Positions 11,950 to 23,783 of a DNA stretch of 64,000 bases are shown here, in pieces. This stretch comes from Sycobia sp. Sy_11. Its lineage: Eukaryota > Arthropoda > Insecta > Hymenoptera > Epichrysomallidae. The first letter of the stretch is position 1. Every line of letters begins with the position of its first letter. Made by a program: the position numbers and the translations under genes. The stretch is taken from contig JACCIC010000282.1 of the NCBI GenBank assembly GCA_018907035.1, positions 436,501-500,500 on the forward strand, given 5' to 3'. The notes under the pieces were generated by a model that saw nothing but the letters and a program-made list of their open reading frames with translations, made no database searches and was not told the DNA's origin.

Positions 11950-12490
11950 TTTATTTGTACCCGCGTATAGAGTGTTTTGGAATGTGTTGTGTGTGATTTT
12001 GCGTTTTATGTGTACATTGCGTGTAGATTGTGTGTAGGAGTTGTATTGTGTGGAATTAGCCCATCTGCGGGACGAACGACGTTGCCCTCGTGGAGAATTC
12101 GTTCAACACGAATATCCGAGAGTGCTCTTGGCAGCATTTATACCGGTTGGCTGCCGTTGCGGTCAGGAGAAAACCGTGCCCGAGAGGTCGAAGCCGCAGA
12201 GCAGAGTAGGAGGTATACGCGGAGCATTTCTTCCCCGAAGGAACCTCGCAAGCAACGTGAGCACTACGGCTCACGGCCGCTCAACCTTTGCGCAGAAGTA
12301 CTTCGTATATAAAACGAACCTACATGATAAGAGCGTTAAAGATTTAGGATTACTCGAGTGACCGCGTTTTGACATTTTTACTACACTGTAAAATTTTGAT
12401 TTAATCCTTTATTGTTTGTTTGGGCTTTTTCTTCCGCTCACTGAGTGGAGGTTTTTTACGCCATTAATATTAAATAAATACATTAAGAAT
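11950..12490 (+). mobile_element. possible solo LTR or promoter-like island
   Basis: A GC-richer block with an LTR-like order of signals on the plus strand: a GC-rich upstream part, a TATA-like box (GTATATAAAACG) near 12306-12317, and a polyadenylation-type AATAAA near 12473. Short overlapping open frames encode nothing recognisable. No terminal TG..CA pair with a matching target duplication could be fixed, and there is no internal gag-pol. A host promoter is an equally open explanation. Confidence 0.25.
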
Positions 12491-12548
12491 TCAACTAAAA
12501 TTTAATGTCTAGATCTTAATTCATCATACCCGAACACATATTCTCCCG

Positions 12549-12584
12549 ACGTAAGTAAGAACTCATTTGTTTTCTTACTTACGT
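12549..12584. repeat. perfect 13-bp hairpin
   Basis: ACGTAAGTAAGAA at 12549-12561 is followed by its exact reverse complement at 12572-12584 with a 10-base loop. No terminator or RNA-gene context is apparent. Confidence 0.8.
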
Positions 12585-12590
12585 AAGAAA

Positions 12591-13730
12591 CTTCATTCTG
12601 TTTTTTATAATTACTAAAACACAAGCTTTGAAAAACTAGTAAATGTAGTGCGCCTGAAGGACTGATTATTAAGAGTATAAAAATTAAATGTTCTATGAAA
12701 TATTACTTATAATCTAATAATTTTTGTAGAAGACTTTTGAAAAAGCTAACTGATAAATCCAGAGGTGGATGGTTGAACGCACAAAATATGGGTAAAAATG
12801 AAGAAAATATTATATTGAACAAGGAGTTCTACAAGTATGATATTATACAATCTGTGGTTCAATAAATTCTATGTACACTATTATATTAACTATGATAAAG
12901 TTTAGTAAAGTATTAATTATTAACTATAAAGGCTTTTCAATAAAATTGTTCCCTTCCGATAAGCTTTTTTGATTGAGTACTACCTCTGTTTATGTACTAG
13001 TATTACATACTAGTACCAACTAACTGAAACTTCATTTTTAAAATCATATATATTACACTTCAAAAAAATGTAAATAATCTCAATTTGAATCCACGATATT
13101 GAAAATAAGTAATATTTTCAATAAATATAGTAAAATAGATAAATATAGTGAAATCGGTCTAGAAATAGTTATTAAGTCTATAAGTAAAATAATGGATTTG
13201 AAAGTAATTCCTGACAAAAAATTAAGGGATTTAAAACTATTTTAATATAACCAAGAGTAATAAAATATTTTAAAGAAATAACAACGATGCTTTTAAGCAA
13301 AGTAACCAGCTTAGGATGAGATATGAACAAAAGGACGAAATCAAGAGAGGTTCGAGCACGCTTGATGTAAATTACAAATAATACAGGACTATGATGTAAC
13401 AGTAGGATAAGGGTGACGAACATGAGAAATTTATTCAAAATTCATAATTTGTAAAATTATTCCGTGATGAACTGAATCTTTTTTACGTGTTTATGCGCAC
13501 CTGTGTATGAGTTAGCTGAAGTGATAGATTGATGAGATGAAAGTGCAGGTATAACGAAAGTATTAAAAATTTGCTATTTAAAAAATGGCTGGTATTTTCT
13601 CAACTCTATGCGAAGTTTACATTGGCTTGCAGACAAGAAAAGTTGTGCTAGGCAATTACTCTTTACACGCCTTGCTTGTGCCTTGCTATGCACCAGTGCC
13701 TTTATGTACCTCATATCTATACCTTTCTCT
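12591..13730. other. AT-rich non-coding DNA
   Basis: No gene is seen. A 10-bp perfect inverted repeat (GTACTAGTAT and its complement, 3-base loop) lies at 12994-13016. Confidence 0.5.
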
Positions 13731-13734
13731 TTCT

Positions 13735-13736
<2 letters not shown>

Positions 13737-13781
<45 letters not shown>

Positions 13782-13794
13782 CTCTCTGTGTCTC

Positions 13795-13870
<76 letters not shown>
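13737..13870. repeat. long (CT)n microsatellite
   Basis: About 130 bases of CT repeats with few interruptions. The three overlapping Ser/Leu-rich frames here are repeat translations, not genes. Confidence 0.97.
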
Positions 13871-13871
<1 letters not shown>

Positions 13872-14028
13872 ATCTATCCATCTTTACCATTGTACGAGCT
13901 TATATTAAAGTTTCAATCAGATACTACAATATGGCCATGCTATAATAACGCCGAGAGCGCAAAATATCTAATATGTAGTTTAAATATTTTTGGAATTTTT
14001 GGAAACATTTACTGAATGTATTGACAAG

Positions 14029-14095
14029 AATTTGTTTTGATCTGCATAAAATTTTAAGAGATGACTCTCAGGGTTTCTAATATATTCGTATTAGA

Positions 14096-14154
<59 letters not shown>

Positions 14155-14239
14155 ATCTTATCGAAATCGAAATATTACTAGCTGCTTTCAAAAAACGCTG
14201 AACTCACCTCTTCACATTTTATGCAGATCAAAACAAATT
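14029..14239. mobile_element. MITE-like element with 36-bp terminal inverted repeats
   Basis: A 211-bp unit whose ends are inverted copies of each other: 14029-14064 and 14204-14239 agree at 33 of 36 positions, both containing AATTTGTTTTGATCTGCATA. Inside are a second perfect 10-bp inverted repeat (GTTTCTAATA, 14073-14082 with 14089-14098) and a 52-bp (TA)n tract. It has no coding capacity, which fits a miniature inverted-repeat transposable element. No clear target duplication was found, so the superfamily is not assigned. Confidence 0.7.
14100..14151. repeat. (TA)n tract inside the MITE-like element
   Basis: Uninterrupted TA run lying inside the inverted-repeat element. Confidence 0.97.
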
Positions 14240-16255
14240 TAAGTCTTTTACGGAATATTGTAAGGATGGAACAACTTTGCACATTTAGTTAATGGTAACT
14301 ATTATTATTTAGTTAATTCGATGATATGATTATTTTATTTGATAGTATAGTAGTTTCCAAGCACAAAGAAGATTATCCATTTCTCCCGCTTTCCTTGACG
14401 GAAAGCTCTATCCGCGGCTGAACACACTACTTTCTCACACTTGTCTCATGCTTATTAGATGCAGAAAGTTCTATGAACATTATTATCCTACATCGATAAA
14501 CACGCAAACACGTTTCGGTATTTTTCATAAAAGTTTCTTAGCAGTAACGCGAGACTGGTTTGTATGGCTGCAAATGCGCATACAATCATCACTAGGGCTG
14601 ACGCTATCGCGATAGAAACTACTGCCAGGTCTGCTCTCCCTCAACTTTTTCGTCTGTGTAACGACGCTTGCATCTTGCATGTCTGCATAAGTAAATATTC
14701 CGTTGATGTTGTACTTCTATATATTGTAAATTTTCTCATTCGTAATAGGTTTAATGGCTCAATACTTTTGTTAGTTTTTCGTTAGACACGTCCAAGGGTC
14801 TATATATTATATTGGATAATTATGAGAAAAATAACGCGGGATGATTACTATCTGCTCGAAATTTTTGTTTTCATTAAACAGATAAAGAAGAAGTTTTATT
14901 AAAGTTGCTTGTGTTGCAATGCGATGATAATTTTTTTCCAAATTACATTATCAAACGTTTTCAATTTAATTTTAATAGATATAATAGATAGTATTTCATT
15001 TCAATTAGTATTGATTCGAATGAACAAAAGAAATATGGATTAAAATATAGAAAGGAAAAGAAGAAGAGCTACAGCCATGACTTTTTATGTTCTTAGTTAC
15101 CAAAGCTCATTTTATCAAAGCCTTTTTAGAATCGCAAAATCCATCTCAGCATCTATGACTACTCTAATAACTAACTTCGAGACGAAAAGCGTTTAAACTC
15201 TTCGCTCTCTTTCCCTCTTTCTAGCTCTCTATCTTTCTCTCTCTCTCTCTCTCTCTCTGTCCTTGGCATATTCACTTCTATTTTCAATATATATAAAACT
15301 CTTTTGGATAATTTTTTATTTTTAAATTATTCGAATGGTCGATATTGTGAGACTGAGATAGAAAGTCCTGAAAACAAGTACAGAAACAAGTATCCACTCT
15401 GTGAAGACTTACGTATTGCTCACGTTCACCCTGATTTTAAAGAGATTACTTATCGGCGAAGTAGGCTGCAAGTGAGCTTTCAGCTGTCTCTTCATTGTAA
15501 AATTAATCGCATTTACTGAGCTCAAACTTTTTTCGCTTGTCATTACCACTGGAAAATATTAAGTTTATATATTTTATCGAATCGTTTTTTTTGCGGTGGC
15601 AGCGATACAAAAATACAGACAGATTAACAGAACAAAGAACAAAGTTTTTCTGACTTATTTTAAGCTTTGTAAAACTTATAAAGAAGTCATTAATCCGAAA
15701 ATGCGGGCATTAGACTTACATGTAGTCTGAGATAAATAGATAAAACCTTATTTAAAATAGAACATTTAAATAAATACTAATATTTTTATTCATTAATTAA
15801 AACTAATGTTTTAAAAGTCTGAGTACCCATTAGAATTATATTATTTTATAAAGACCAAGATGTGAGACTAATAAAAATATTTGTTATTCTAGCTTACAAC
15901 AATGGATATAAGTACAATTTTAATTTTTAATTGAAAATTGAAGAAGAAAAAGTCTTATACAGACAATAATTTTAAATATTATAATACGTTGAAAAATATA
16001 AGGGGGACGTTTCCTTCATTACTGTAAATTTAACCTTAATATTTGCATAATGTCTAGAATTCATTTCCACTGAAATACTTCACCTTTATTACAGTAATTA
16101 CAGTTTTATTATCTGTAGGAAAGAAAATTCTGTATAATTTCGTATAATGAAAAATCGTATTTATTTAATATTAACGATGAAACGAAGTTTAATATATAAT
16201 GATCTTCAAAAAATACGTAGTTGAACAGAAATTTCTTAAAAAACGATGGAGTATA
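14240..16255. other. AT-rich non-coding DNA
   Basis: No gene is seen. A short (CT)n tract lies at about 15231-15258. A 73-codon plus-strand open frame at 14564-14785 has no recognisable homology or splice signals. Confidence 0.5.

Positions 16256-16257
<2 letters not shown>

Positions 16258-16331
<74 letters not shown>
16258..16331. repeat. (TA)n microsatellite
   Basis: Long uninterrupted TA run; the Tyr-Ile frames over it are artefacts. Confidence 0.97.
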
Positions 16332-16333
<2 letters not shown>

Positions 16334-16539
16334 ACGCAATATTTAACTAAAAACAAATTTAGTTTAAAGTAGAAAAATTATAATTTAAAATCCTTGTCAT
16401 TGAAAACTAAGATATAGCATATACCCTAATAAAAAAACATGTTACATGAATAAGTAAAAATCAAAGCGATATGCGAAAACCAAATAAACCCGAACTTATA
16501 AATGTAAATTTCAAAGCATTTAATAAAAACGTTACTTCC

Positions 16540-17040
16540 CTCACAATCATTATGGTATGAAGTACCGTGTTTCATTTAACTATGCGTAAAAAATATGGGC
16601 AAAGCAGCAGGCAGTTAAAGCGTCAAATCCTTTTTCCCTTTAAAGGGGAAGCTTTAAACAAGTACCTGTAGATATATATTTGTCCCCGGCTTGCCTCATA
16701 TCAAGTCCGTAATGAACTGTTATCACGGCCCATAAATACAACCAGTATTCTGCCACATCTTTAGAGGCAACATAACGCCACACATCATTATTGAATGAAG
16801 TAATTTCTTTACTTCACTCTCGCATTCTCTTTCTAACGTTAATTCTAATATAAGTTCTACTTTCTTTGTTATTTTACTCGGTTCGATCGTTCTCTTACTA
16901 CCGGAACCGGTTAATTGTTGTTCTATTCACTTTTAACCCCCCGCCGAGACAGGAGATAAAAAATGTGAACGTTTCCCCATAAATATTCATGATTTTTCGT
17001 AAGCGTACGCGCGATTCCCTCTTTAAATATTACTTTTGTT
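16540..17040. promoter_or_regulatory. candidate cis-regulatory module
   Basis: A non-coding stretch of more balanced composition than its flanks, with several motifs typical of insect developmental enhancers: two CCATAAATA strings resembling Caudal/Abdominal-B sites (near 16730 and 16977), a Grainyhead-like AACCGGTTAA near 16905-16914, and a CAGGTAC-type string on the minus strand near 16663. This is motif inspection only; chance occurrence is possible. Confidence 0.25.
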
Positions 17041-17374
17041 TTTTTTTTCTATAATAATGAAAAGTGAGATGTCATTACACATTCTCACTGCTCTATTCTG
17101 TATCTGCATGGTACTAGTATGCAGACATAAGCACCTTGTGTTTTGCAGATACGTACTAGTAATTTTTTAACATTCAGCTCCTCGACAATGCTAGTGGAAG
17201 AGTGGTTGGACGAGAGGGATAGAGATAGGGCCAAAGCTTTGTTTTCACGGATAAACATTGTTATGTAGATTTGAGGAAGGTGCATTGTTATTAGCAGAGG
17301 ACTAGCGCTATGGTCTACTTGACAGTGCGCTAACTTACTCCTTCTCTTCTCTCTTTCTCGCCTCTTCCTCCCTC

Positions 17375-17377
<3 letters not shown>

Positions 17378-17427
<50 letters not shown>
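17378..17427. repeat. (CT)n microsatellite
   Basis: CT run within a larger pyrimidine-rich segment from about 17340 to 17460. Confidence 0.96.
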
Positions 17428-17432
<5 letters not shown>

Positions 17433-18211
17433 CCCTGTCTCTTTCTTTCGTATTTCAGTCTTGCTCTTTACCATTCGTATAGAAGCAGGGTCTCGCTAAC
17501 ACGAGATTGCGCTCGAGCGGCTCTTCATTATCATGATAATTTTCATTGCATTATTTTTTGGCATTATTCTTCGAATGAGATTATGTTCCATATCGTAATC
17601 AGAAAGACATAGGAATTTAAGTAGAGAAAGAGAAGGAGAGAGAGAGAGAGAGCAAAGCACAGTGGAATATAGAGAGTGAGTGGTAGAAAATCGGAGAAAA
17701 TGTACAAAAGAGAATGAAAAAGAGACTAAGGGACAGAAAGAGAGAAAAAGAAAGAGAAAGAGAGAAGACAGAAGAGGAGAGAAAAAGTGAGAAAGAGAGG
17801 CTAGATGGCATTTATGCAAAAGAAAGATGTAGGAAAGGTGAAGACAATATAACGTATATAGTCGTTGAGCATGTGTGAGAAGCACAAGAAGAGAATTACA
17901 CGTGTTCGTAATTTGCAACCGTTTTCTTCGAGGTAGAGTAATGCCAAGATGGGTTAGTATATTAAAAGCTGTTTGGAGCACTGGGCCAACTCCGGAGTTT
18001 TTGTTGCTGAATGAAAGCCAGAGAAGATGAAAAAATTTAAAACAAAGTGAACGTGAGAAAAAGAGAAGTACAGAAAGGTGGCGTGATTTGACAGAACCCC
18101 AATACACATAAATTATAGATCTCCATTTCATATGAGATATGCGATGAGCTCCATCTATACTACTTTTACCTAGTCTGTCTCTCTTCCTTGTGGAGAAAAA
18201 TTCTATAAATA

Positions 18212-18215
<4 letters not shown>
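17428..18215. other. purine-rich non-coding DNA
   Basis: From about 17615 to 17805 the plus strand is a degenerate GA-rich tract. A 211-codon minus-strand frame spans 17496-18131, but its sequence is Ser/Leu/Phe-rich translation of this tract, and I do not call it a gene. Confidence 0.5.

Positions 18216-18217
<2 letters not shown>

Positions 18218-18268
<51 letters not shown>
18218..18268. repeat. (TA)n microsatellite
   Basis: Uninterrupted TA run. Confidence 0.97.
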
Positions 18269-18269
<1 letters not shown>

Positions 18270-18272
<3 letters not shown>

Positions 18273-19980
18273 TCATGTTTGTTACAAATTCATTGTACAT
18301 TAGTTTAAACTAAACAGCATTCGATCATTCTGTATATACGTGTACCTTACATTTGTGAATCTACTTTGTTACAATTGTGTCAATATCTAATATTGCAGAC
18401 GAAGTAGTACCGATCGTAATGCTCAATGCAATTGGTCAAATCATTCTTGCTAACTCGTTAAATATAGACGAAGACTTTTTCTTTCTAAACACATGCTTGA
18501 ATACTATATGAAATAGGAATATACAGAAAAGAGAGAACGGTGACGGACAAATTCCCTGGCAATATACGCATGTATTGTTAAGCAAAGCTGGTCGTTCATC
18601 TTAATAGCTGAAATAATGCTAAATTTCTATAGATTTCAGCCTGAATTATAACAAATTTTTGCAGTTATAATTACATAGAATTTTCTTAACTTAAATTTAT
18701 TCAGAAATTTTTTTGATTTATTTTACCTTTGATTAATACCTTTATTTTATTAAACGATTTTAAGGAAATTTTGCGCAAACATACACATTATATAATACTC
18801 CGATTAACAAAAAGACTTGAACAGTCTTTAATTTAAGGACTTAATATTTCAATAAATTTTATCAATATAGGTTGAAATCTTAATTCGCACTATATATCAT
18901 TATTCAGTTCAAAATTAGATTTCGTCATTCCGAAGCCAAGATTGGATTATCTGCGTGTTTTCCGGATAGTGAAATCATGAAATAGTCCAATATGGAGCTG
19001 AAAGAGAAAGAGAAAAAGCAAGTGGTTAAGAAAGAAGGAGGGCAGAGAAGCTCGACCACTAGAGAATCACGTTCGTGTCCGAGTCGTTCCGTTGCGATAT
19101 ATCATCTTAATCCCCAGAATTCCTTTTTACCTCTCACTTTCTCATCTCCGTGCGAGACGACAGAAGGCAGCCTCCGGTGCTCAGTTCTTTTTCTCCTGCA
19201 CCCGCTCCAGTTGGTCCTCCCCAAGCTTCTTTTTCACCGGCTATGCACCGGAAGTCTTGAGTACCACCATACTTTCAGTGTAGACTTTGCGGAAAAGTAG
19301 GATGGAGGATGGCACTGATCATAGAAAAGAAGAAAAAGGGAAAGAGATAGAAAAAGTCTTTTATCTCTTATCCAGATGAATTACGAGAAAGCACGTCCAC
19401 CCTTCAACAGTCCCTCGGTGCGACATACTGGCTGGTGTCCAACTTGCCTAAGGTAGATTCATTCCTTGAATGATCCTGTCGTATTCAAACCGATTGGTCA
19501 CTACACGATGCAATATCTTATTTTTACACGTAGAATTTCTCGACACCTTTGTAAAGAGTTATAAAAATAAAGAGTTGGCAAATTTTTTCCAATGACTGAC
19601 CACGTGCCTTTCTGTCATCGAATTTCATTCTTTACTAGACAGAAAACCATTGATTCGAATGAAAAAAATTCAGTCTAATTAGTATAAGATGTCAAGACTA
19701 ACATACTAAAAGTACATAATAGGACACGGAGAGAAATAATGCATGTCATCGTGTGAAATGGTCGCGTATACCTATGGATTCCAAAGCAATTAAGAGAATA
19801 TTAATCGAGATCTATTTTATTTACTGTTCATAAGCAGATTGTTGGGCAATGCATTTTAACAATGTGAATACGGTAAATTACAACAGTATTTAATGATATC
19901 AGTAGTATATATCAGTAAATATAGTAAAGTTTCTGAAAATTTAATATTGAATTATAAAATGTGTTCCACATTTTTCTACA

Positions 19981-20017
<37 letters not shown>

Positions 20018-20035
20018 CTATATTACTACAACTAT
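18270..20035. other. non-coding DNA, GC-richer in the middle
   Basis: No gene is seen. From about 18985 to 19460 the composition is more balanced, with a 102-codon open frame (18992-19300) lacking recognisable homology; it could be a remnant exon, UTR or regulatory segment. Confidence 0.4.
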
Positions 20036-20038
20036 AGT

Positions 20039-20209
20039 TTAATTGTGCTTATATCGACTGTTTTTAGATAAAATTAGTAAATATTTTTACTGGTCTTGCA
20101 GTCCAATTAAATGTCCAATTAATATTAAAATAAACATACATTAATATAATTATATATTATTTTTAATTTCATTGGACTGTAAGACCAATAGAAATATTTA
20201 TTAATTTTA
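20039..20209. mobile_element. foldback element, short copy
   Basis: A small palindromic element of the same family as 35844-36304. The arms 20069-20111 and 20167-20209 are inverted copies matching at 38 of 43 positions, each with the family core GGTCTT(G/A)CAGTCCAAT. The left end extends outward to a terminal string (AATTGTGCTTATATCGACTG, 20041-20060) that matches the outer right end of the larger copy in inverted orientation. It has no coding capacity. Confidence 0.75.
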
Positions 20210-21855
20210 TTACAACTATTGCGAATATTTTCAGAATTAATATAAATTTCATAATTATACCGAATACATTTTTAAGTATATCCTACAGTTTAGTTTTAAT
20301 AATAAATATTACGAAACATACATTTTGGATTTTATAATTCAAGGATGTCTATTGATAAAGTCATAACTTTATATCGTCATATGAAATTTATAGCATGTTC
20401 ATTTGTGACTCGATGCAAGTTCCTCGTATATCAGCAATTCTCATCTCTATTTCAACCTATTCTCGTTAATTCCTTAATTGATCTATATAGATAGGGAGGG
20501 TAGGGCGAGGAGTTACAAGTAAATTAAGAAAAAAGACACGCCTTTTGCTCGCTTTATCCGTTGGGTGCGCGTTCTCCCAAACTACATATTTTAATATCAG
20601 AGATTGAAGTCATTCAAGTTTAAAGTCAATTACGATACTTAGGAACTTTCAGCTCCGCCCTCTTAGTCGAACGAAAGGCCAATTTGCAATGTTAGAACAT
20701 TGAAAAGTTTTGCGTTTACCTTTGCCTTTTTCGATGTATTTTCTCCGCAACTCGTCGACTATGGTGGTGTGAGAGCGACTATGCCGTCTTTTCCGGTGAA
20801 TAGAAATTTTAAAATTTAATTCGATGAGTATTATGGTCACGGAAAAGTTTGCTCACCGAACTGCTACTGAAGTTAATTACGTCAACAATTCTCAAGTGTG
20901 AAATTCTTAAATTCTTTATAAATTAGTTCGATCTTTTCTCGAGATAATTATCGATTTTATTACTTCGATTCAGCACAACGAAACTCAACGCTGTTTTCTA
21001 TTAAAAGGTGAGTAAATCTAAAGTTTCTATCATGTAAACAGGATAATTTTAAATTATACAATTATATTTTATATAATTCTATAGCGAAAAATTAGTATAT
21101 TTTAGCTGCGACTAAATTTTTGTGTGTTATAAAACACTCTCTCTATTGAGTTAGGATATTTCCAAACGAAAAAAAATTTCATGCTTTTAATGATTTTCGA
21201 ATTTCTTCTTGTTACTAACATAGAAGTTGATGATATCTACCAGAATTTAATCTTCTGTATATTGAAGTTTATGATGCAAATGATTATTTTATAAATAATA
21301 CGGTGTCTTATTTATTATTTTATTTACTGATAAAATTCAAATAAGTTCTTATAATTTCCTCTATTTGTTATTTTAATGTAGGCTGAAAATAACAATAATA
21401 CATAAATTATGTGGATTCTAGATAAAAGCTCATTGGCACCTAAATTGGAAAAATGATATTAAAGTATTCATAAAAATATTAAAACTTGTGTAAATCAGAC
21501 ATTTATACAAAATACGTTTAAATAAGTTCGTTGAAGATTGGCATACATAATTCTCCATCAGCACATTCTTCAATAGAATAAAGCTCTTTAAAATCTAAAG
21601 CATATCATTTAGAATATTTCATTTATTATAAATCATGGTGTAAATACGTATTAGATCATAGCAGCTAGAAAATCAAACTATCAAACAAATGTATAAGATT
21701 ACATTCAATTTGGATATTAATAATTTCTTTTGTAATTTACGTTTAAATCAAGTAGCGTGATAGATTATTTACTTCTATGCGGCCGCTACATGATTTACTT
21801 CTATCTATTGATTTCAATATTTCAAATAATGAAAAAAAATGATACCGAGGCTTTT
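20210..21855. other. AT-rich non-coding DNA
   Basis: No gene is seen. Near 20700-20790 a minus-strand stretch ends at a donor-like GTAAAC, but it has no acceptor or recognised domain. Confidence 0.45.
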
Positions 21856-21856
21856 C

Positions 21857-21858
21857 TA

Positions 21859-21900
<42 letters not shown>

Positions 21901-21925
21901 TATATATATGTATATATATATATAT
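21857..21925. repeat. (TA)n microsatellite
   Basis: TA run with small interruptions. Confidence 0.95.
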
Positions 21926-22029
21926 TATTTTTGAACGAAAGAATCGTTTCCCACCCAAACCATTCACTCACTGTTTCATATACCAAACCACATATATAAT
22001 ATGTAAAATATTTAATATAAATATAAAAG

Positions 22030-22205
22030 ACAGAGGCCTACGATAGGTAGATCGTTAGAACGAAGCATTAGTCATTTGATCATCCGAGCTCAAATCCCGG
22101 TAATGTTCGATTAACATAAGCACTGATGTGATAATTTATATGTGCTATGTTTACAAATACATTGTAGACCTCCGTCGCTGTTAAGCACCGGTATTTGTTA
22201 GCATA
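22030..22205 (+). repeat. tRNA-derived SINE-like head
   Basis: The first 80 bases resemble a tRNA: an A-box-like string (TAGGTAGATCGTTAGA, near 22045) and, about 40 bases on, a B-box-like string (CGAGCTCAAATCCCGG, near 22086). A tRNA-unrelated tail follows to the start of the LINE pieces. That arrangement is typical of tRNA-derived SINEs with an internal RNA polymerase III promoter. No 3' tail or target duplication was identified. Confidence 0.45.
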
Positions 22206-22474
22206 AATAGAAAATCGTTAAATATACAATAATAAAATTAACTTCAAGTAACATGTTGTTAGTTTTCGAGTATTTAACCAATGTTCAACAGCCAATTAAG
22301 AACGAAGGATTATCCTGGAGAACGGCCACTCGAATATGTGCGACTTGACACGAAATCCATGTCATTAGACACTAAACACATATCTCCATGTTGTGGCGGC
22401 AGTCTTGTGTGTTCCATTCACGGTCCTTCCATTCGTCTTGGAAGCTTATGCATATTGGAAACTGCATTCGCTCT

Positions 22475-22700
22475 TCACAGTTTTTCAGTCATCCATACAT
22501 CCATCTGCTTTTTACTCCGAAGTACCTGCGTAACGTATTTTGTCATCAACCGCCAGCTGTCCGCGTTCATCGTCATAAGTCTCGTCACGTTTGCTGGTGT
22601 GATCGCGGTTATCCTCCTATCTAGTCCTAGTTATAACTCGGCCCAATGGTCGCACACGAAGAACATGTGCTCCACATCGTCCCAAGCCCTTTCATATGAC
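22475..22700 (-). pseudogene. R1-like LINE ORF2, C-terminal fragment
   Basis: The minus strand encodes the extreme C-terminus of an R1-clade reverse transcriptase protein. It begins WDDVEHMFFVCDHWAEL, containing the H-x4-C-x2-W part of the C-terminal zinc-finger-like motif, continues RRITAITPANVTRLM and ends TKYVTQVLRSKKQMDVW, much like the R1 pattern of a Leu-Met segment followed by YV..VLR.KK. One in-frame stop follows AEL. The fragment points away from the reverse-transcriptase piece beside it, so the two were joined by rearrangement or come from separate insertions. Confidence 0.65.
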
Positions 22701-22738
22701 AGAATATTTTGGGTGTAGATCCCTTAGAAATACTTTTG

Positions 22739-23034
22739 GATTGAATATGCACATGACGTCACCGAAGACAGAAATCGTGCTCCTGGCCAAGAAGCGCATA
22801 CCAACGGTTAGGCAAATGTTGCTTGGAGACGCGATGGTGAGTACCAAAGCAGCCGTTCGTTACCTGGGGGTGAGGTTTGATTTCAAGTTAACCTTCTGGG
22901 AACAAATCAAACAGGCAGCGGATAGGGCTGCTCGGATGACAGTGAAACATTGCCGGGTTATTGCCAACACTGGAGGACCTAGACCTAGCAAGCGGCGACT
23001 GCTAATGAGGGTTGCCGAATTCATTATGCTTTAA
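22739..23034 (+). pseudogene. R1-like LINE reverse transcriptase fragment
   Basis: The plus strand carries about 99 codons matching the end of the palm and the thumb region of an R1/LOA-type reverse transcriptase: SPKTEIVLLAKKR, then AAVRYLGVRFDFKLTF, AADRAARMTVKHCR and TGGPRPSKRRLLMRV. The K-T-E, YLGV..D.KLTF and GGPR.SKRRLL strings are hallmarks of this region. The catalytic palm motif upstream is missing, so this is a truncated relic. It stops at 23034, where the family normally continues. Confidence 0.75.
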
Positions 23035-23590
23035 GGAAGGGGGCATAGGCCGATGCAATTAAGACTGAAATGTACTGAACAAAAATATCAGTGTAAATAG
23101 CAGGCTCCAATCGGAGCTAAAGACGGTCCACCGCGCTTGCCGAGCGGCGCATGCCAGGGAGCTGACAAAGGGAGATCCTAGATGGGGAGGCCAGTCTTTA
23201 GTGAAAAAGCAAGAAACGGACCAGAAGAGTACGGGGTGAACAGCTTGGATGTCCCCCGTACGGTCAGTAACAGCAAAGCTGATAGTGCTGCTGGTGCAGC
23301 AAGCCATGGCAGCATTGTGGATGATTACGACAAAGCCCTTATTGACTCCATCAAAAATTTGTTCAGAATGATGATGGAGTCGATGAAAACGCAAAAGAAC
23401 GTGAATAACACAATAAAGGAGGGGCTTCCGGAAGCCGTCTAGGAAATGCACCGAGGAGGTAGTTTTATAGTGGGTATGCCTTTGTGTTGGGGATTCCCAT
23501 ATACCCAGGGACCGGTCCCCGGGATCCATAAATGATTTTTCTGCTTTTCTATAAAAAAAATGATGATGATGATTATTATTATTATTACAA
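23035..23590 (+). mobile_element. LINE 3' region with ATG/ATT tail
   Basis: Continues the plus-strand LINE. It holds discontinuous frames (for example LKTVHRACRAAHARELTKGD near 23120-23178), then a string reading SFIVGMPLCWGFPYTQGP near 23460-23513, and ends in an A-rich run followed by (ATG)n and (ATT)n trinucleotides at about 23550-23587. A simple-repeat tail after a conserved 3' UTR-like block is how many non-LTR retrotransposons end. Confidence 0.5.
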
Positions 23591-23783
23591 TTCTGCGATC
23601 GCGGATAACGTTCCGCGTGATGGCGAAACCATTGTGTGGAACTGAAATCATTAAATCAATCATATTTCCTGAGCGTGTATATAGTATATATAGAGATTAC
23701 GTTGTGGGGTTTTTCAGTGATTTTTAATCTACATGTATACATTATAAGTTTAATCTATAAATATTTATGAGTTATTGCTATAT

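Noticed and set aside
11977..12361. Three overlapping open frames in a GC-rich block
   Set aside because: Frames on both strands compete and show no homology; composition explains their openness.
13585..14015. Three long overlapping Ser/Leu open frames
   Set aside because: They are translations of the (CT)n tract; all three frames stay open because the repeat has no stops.
17496..18131. 211-codon minus-strand frame
   Set aside because: Low-complexity Phe/Ser/Leu translation of a purine-rich tract, without domain or splice context.
22281..22718. 145-codon plus-strand frame
   Set aside because: Antisense to the minus-strand R1-like C-terminal fragment.
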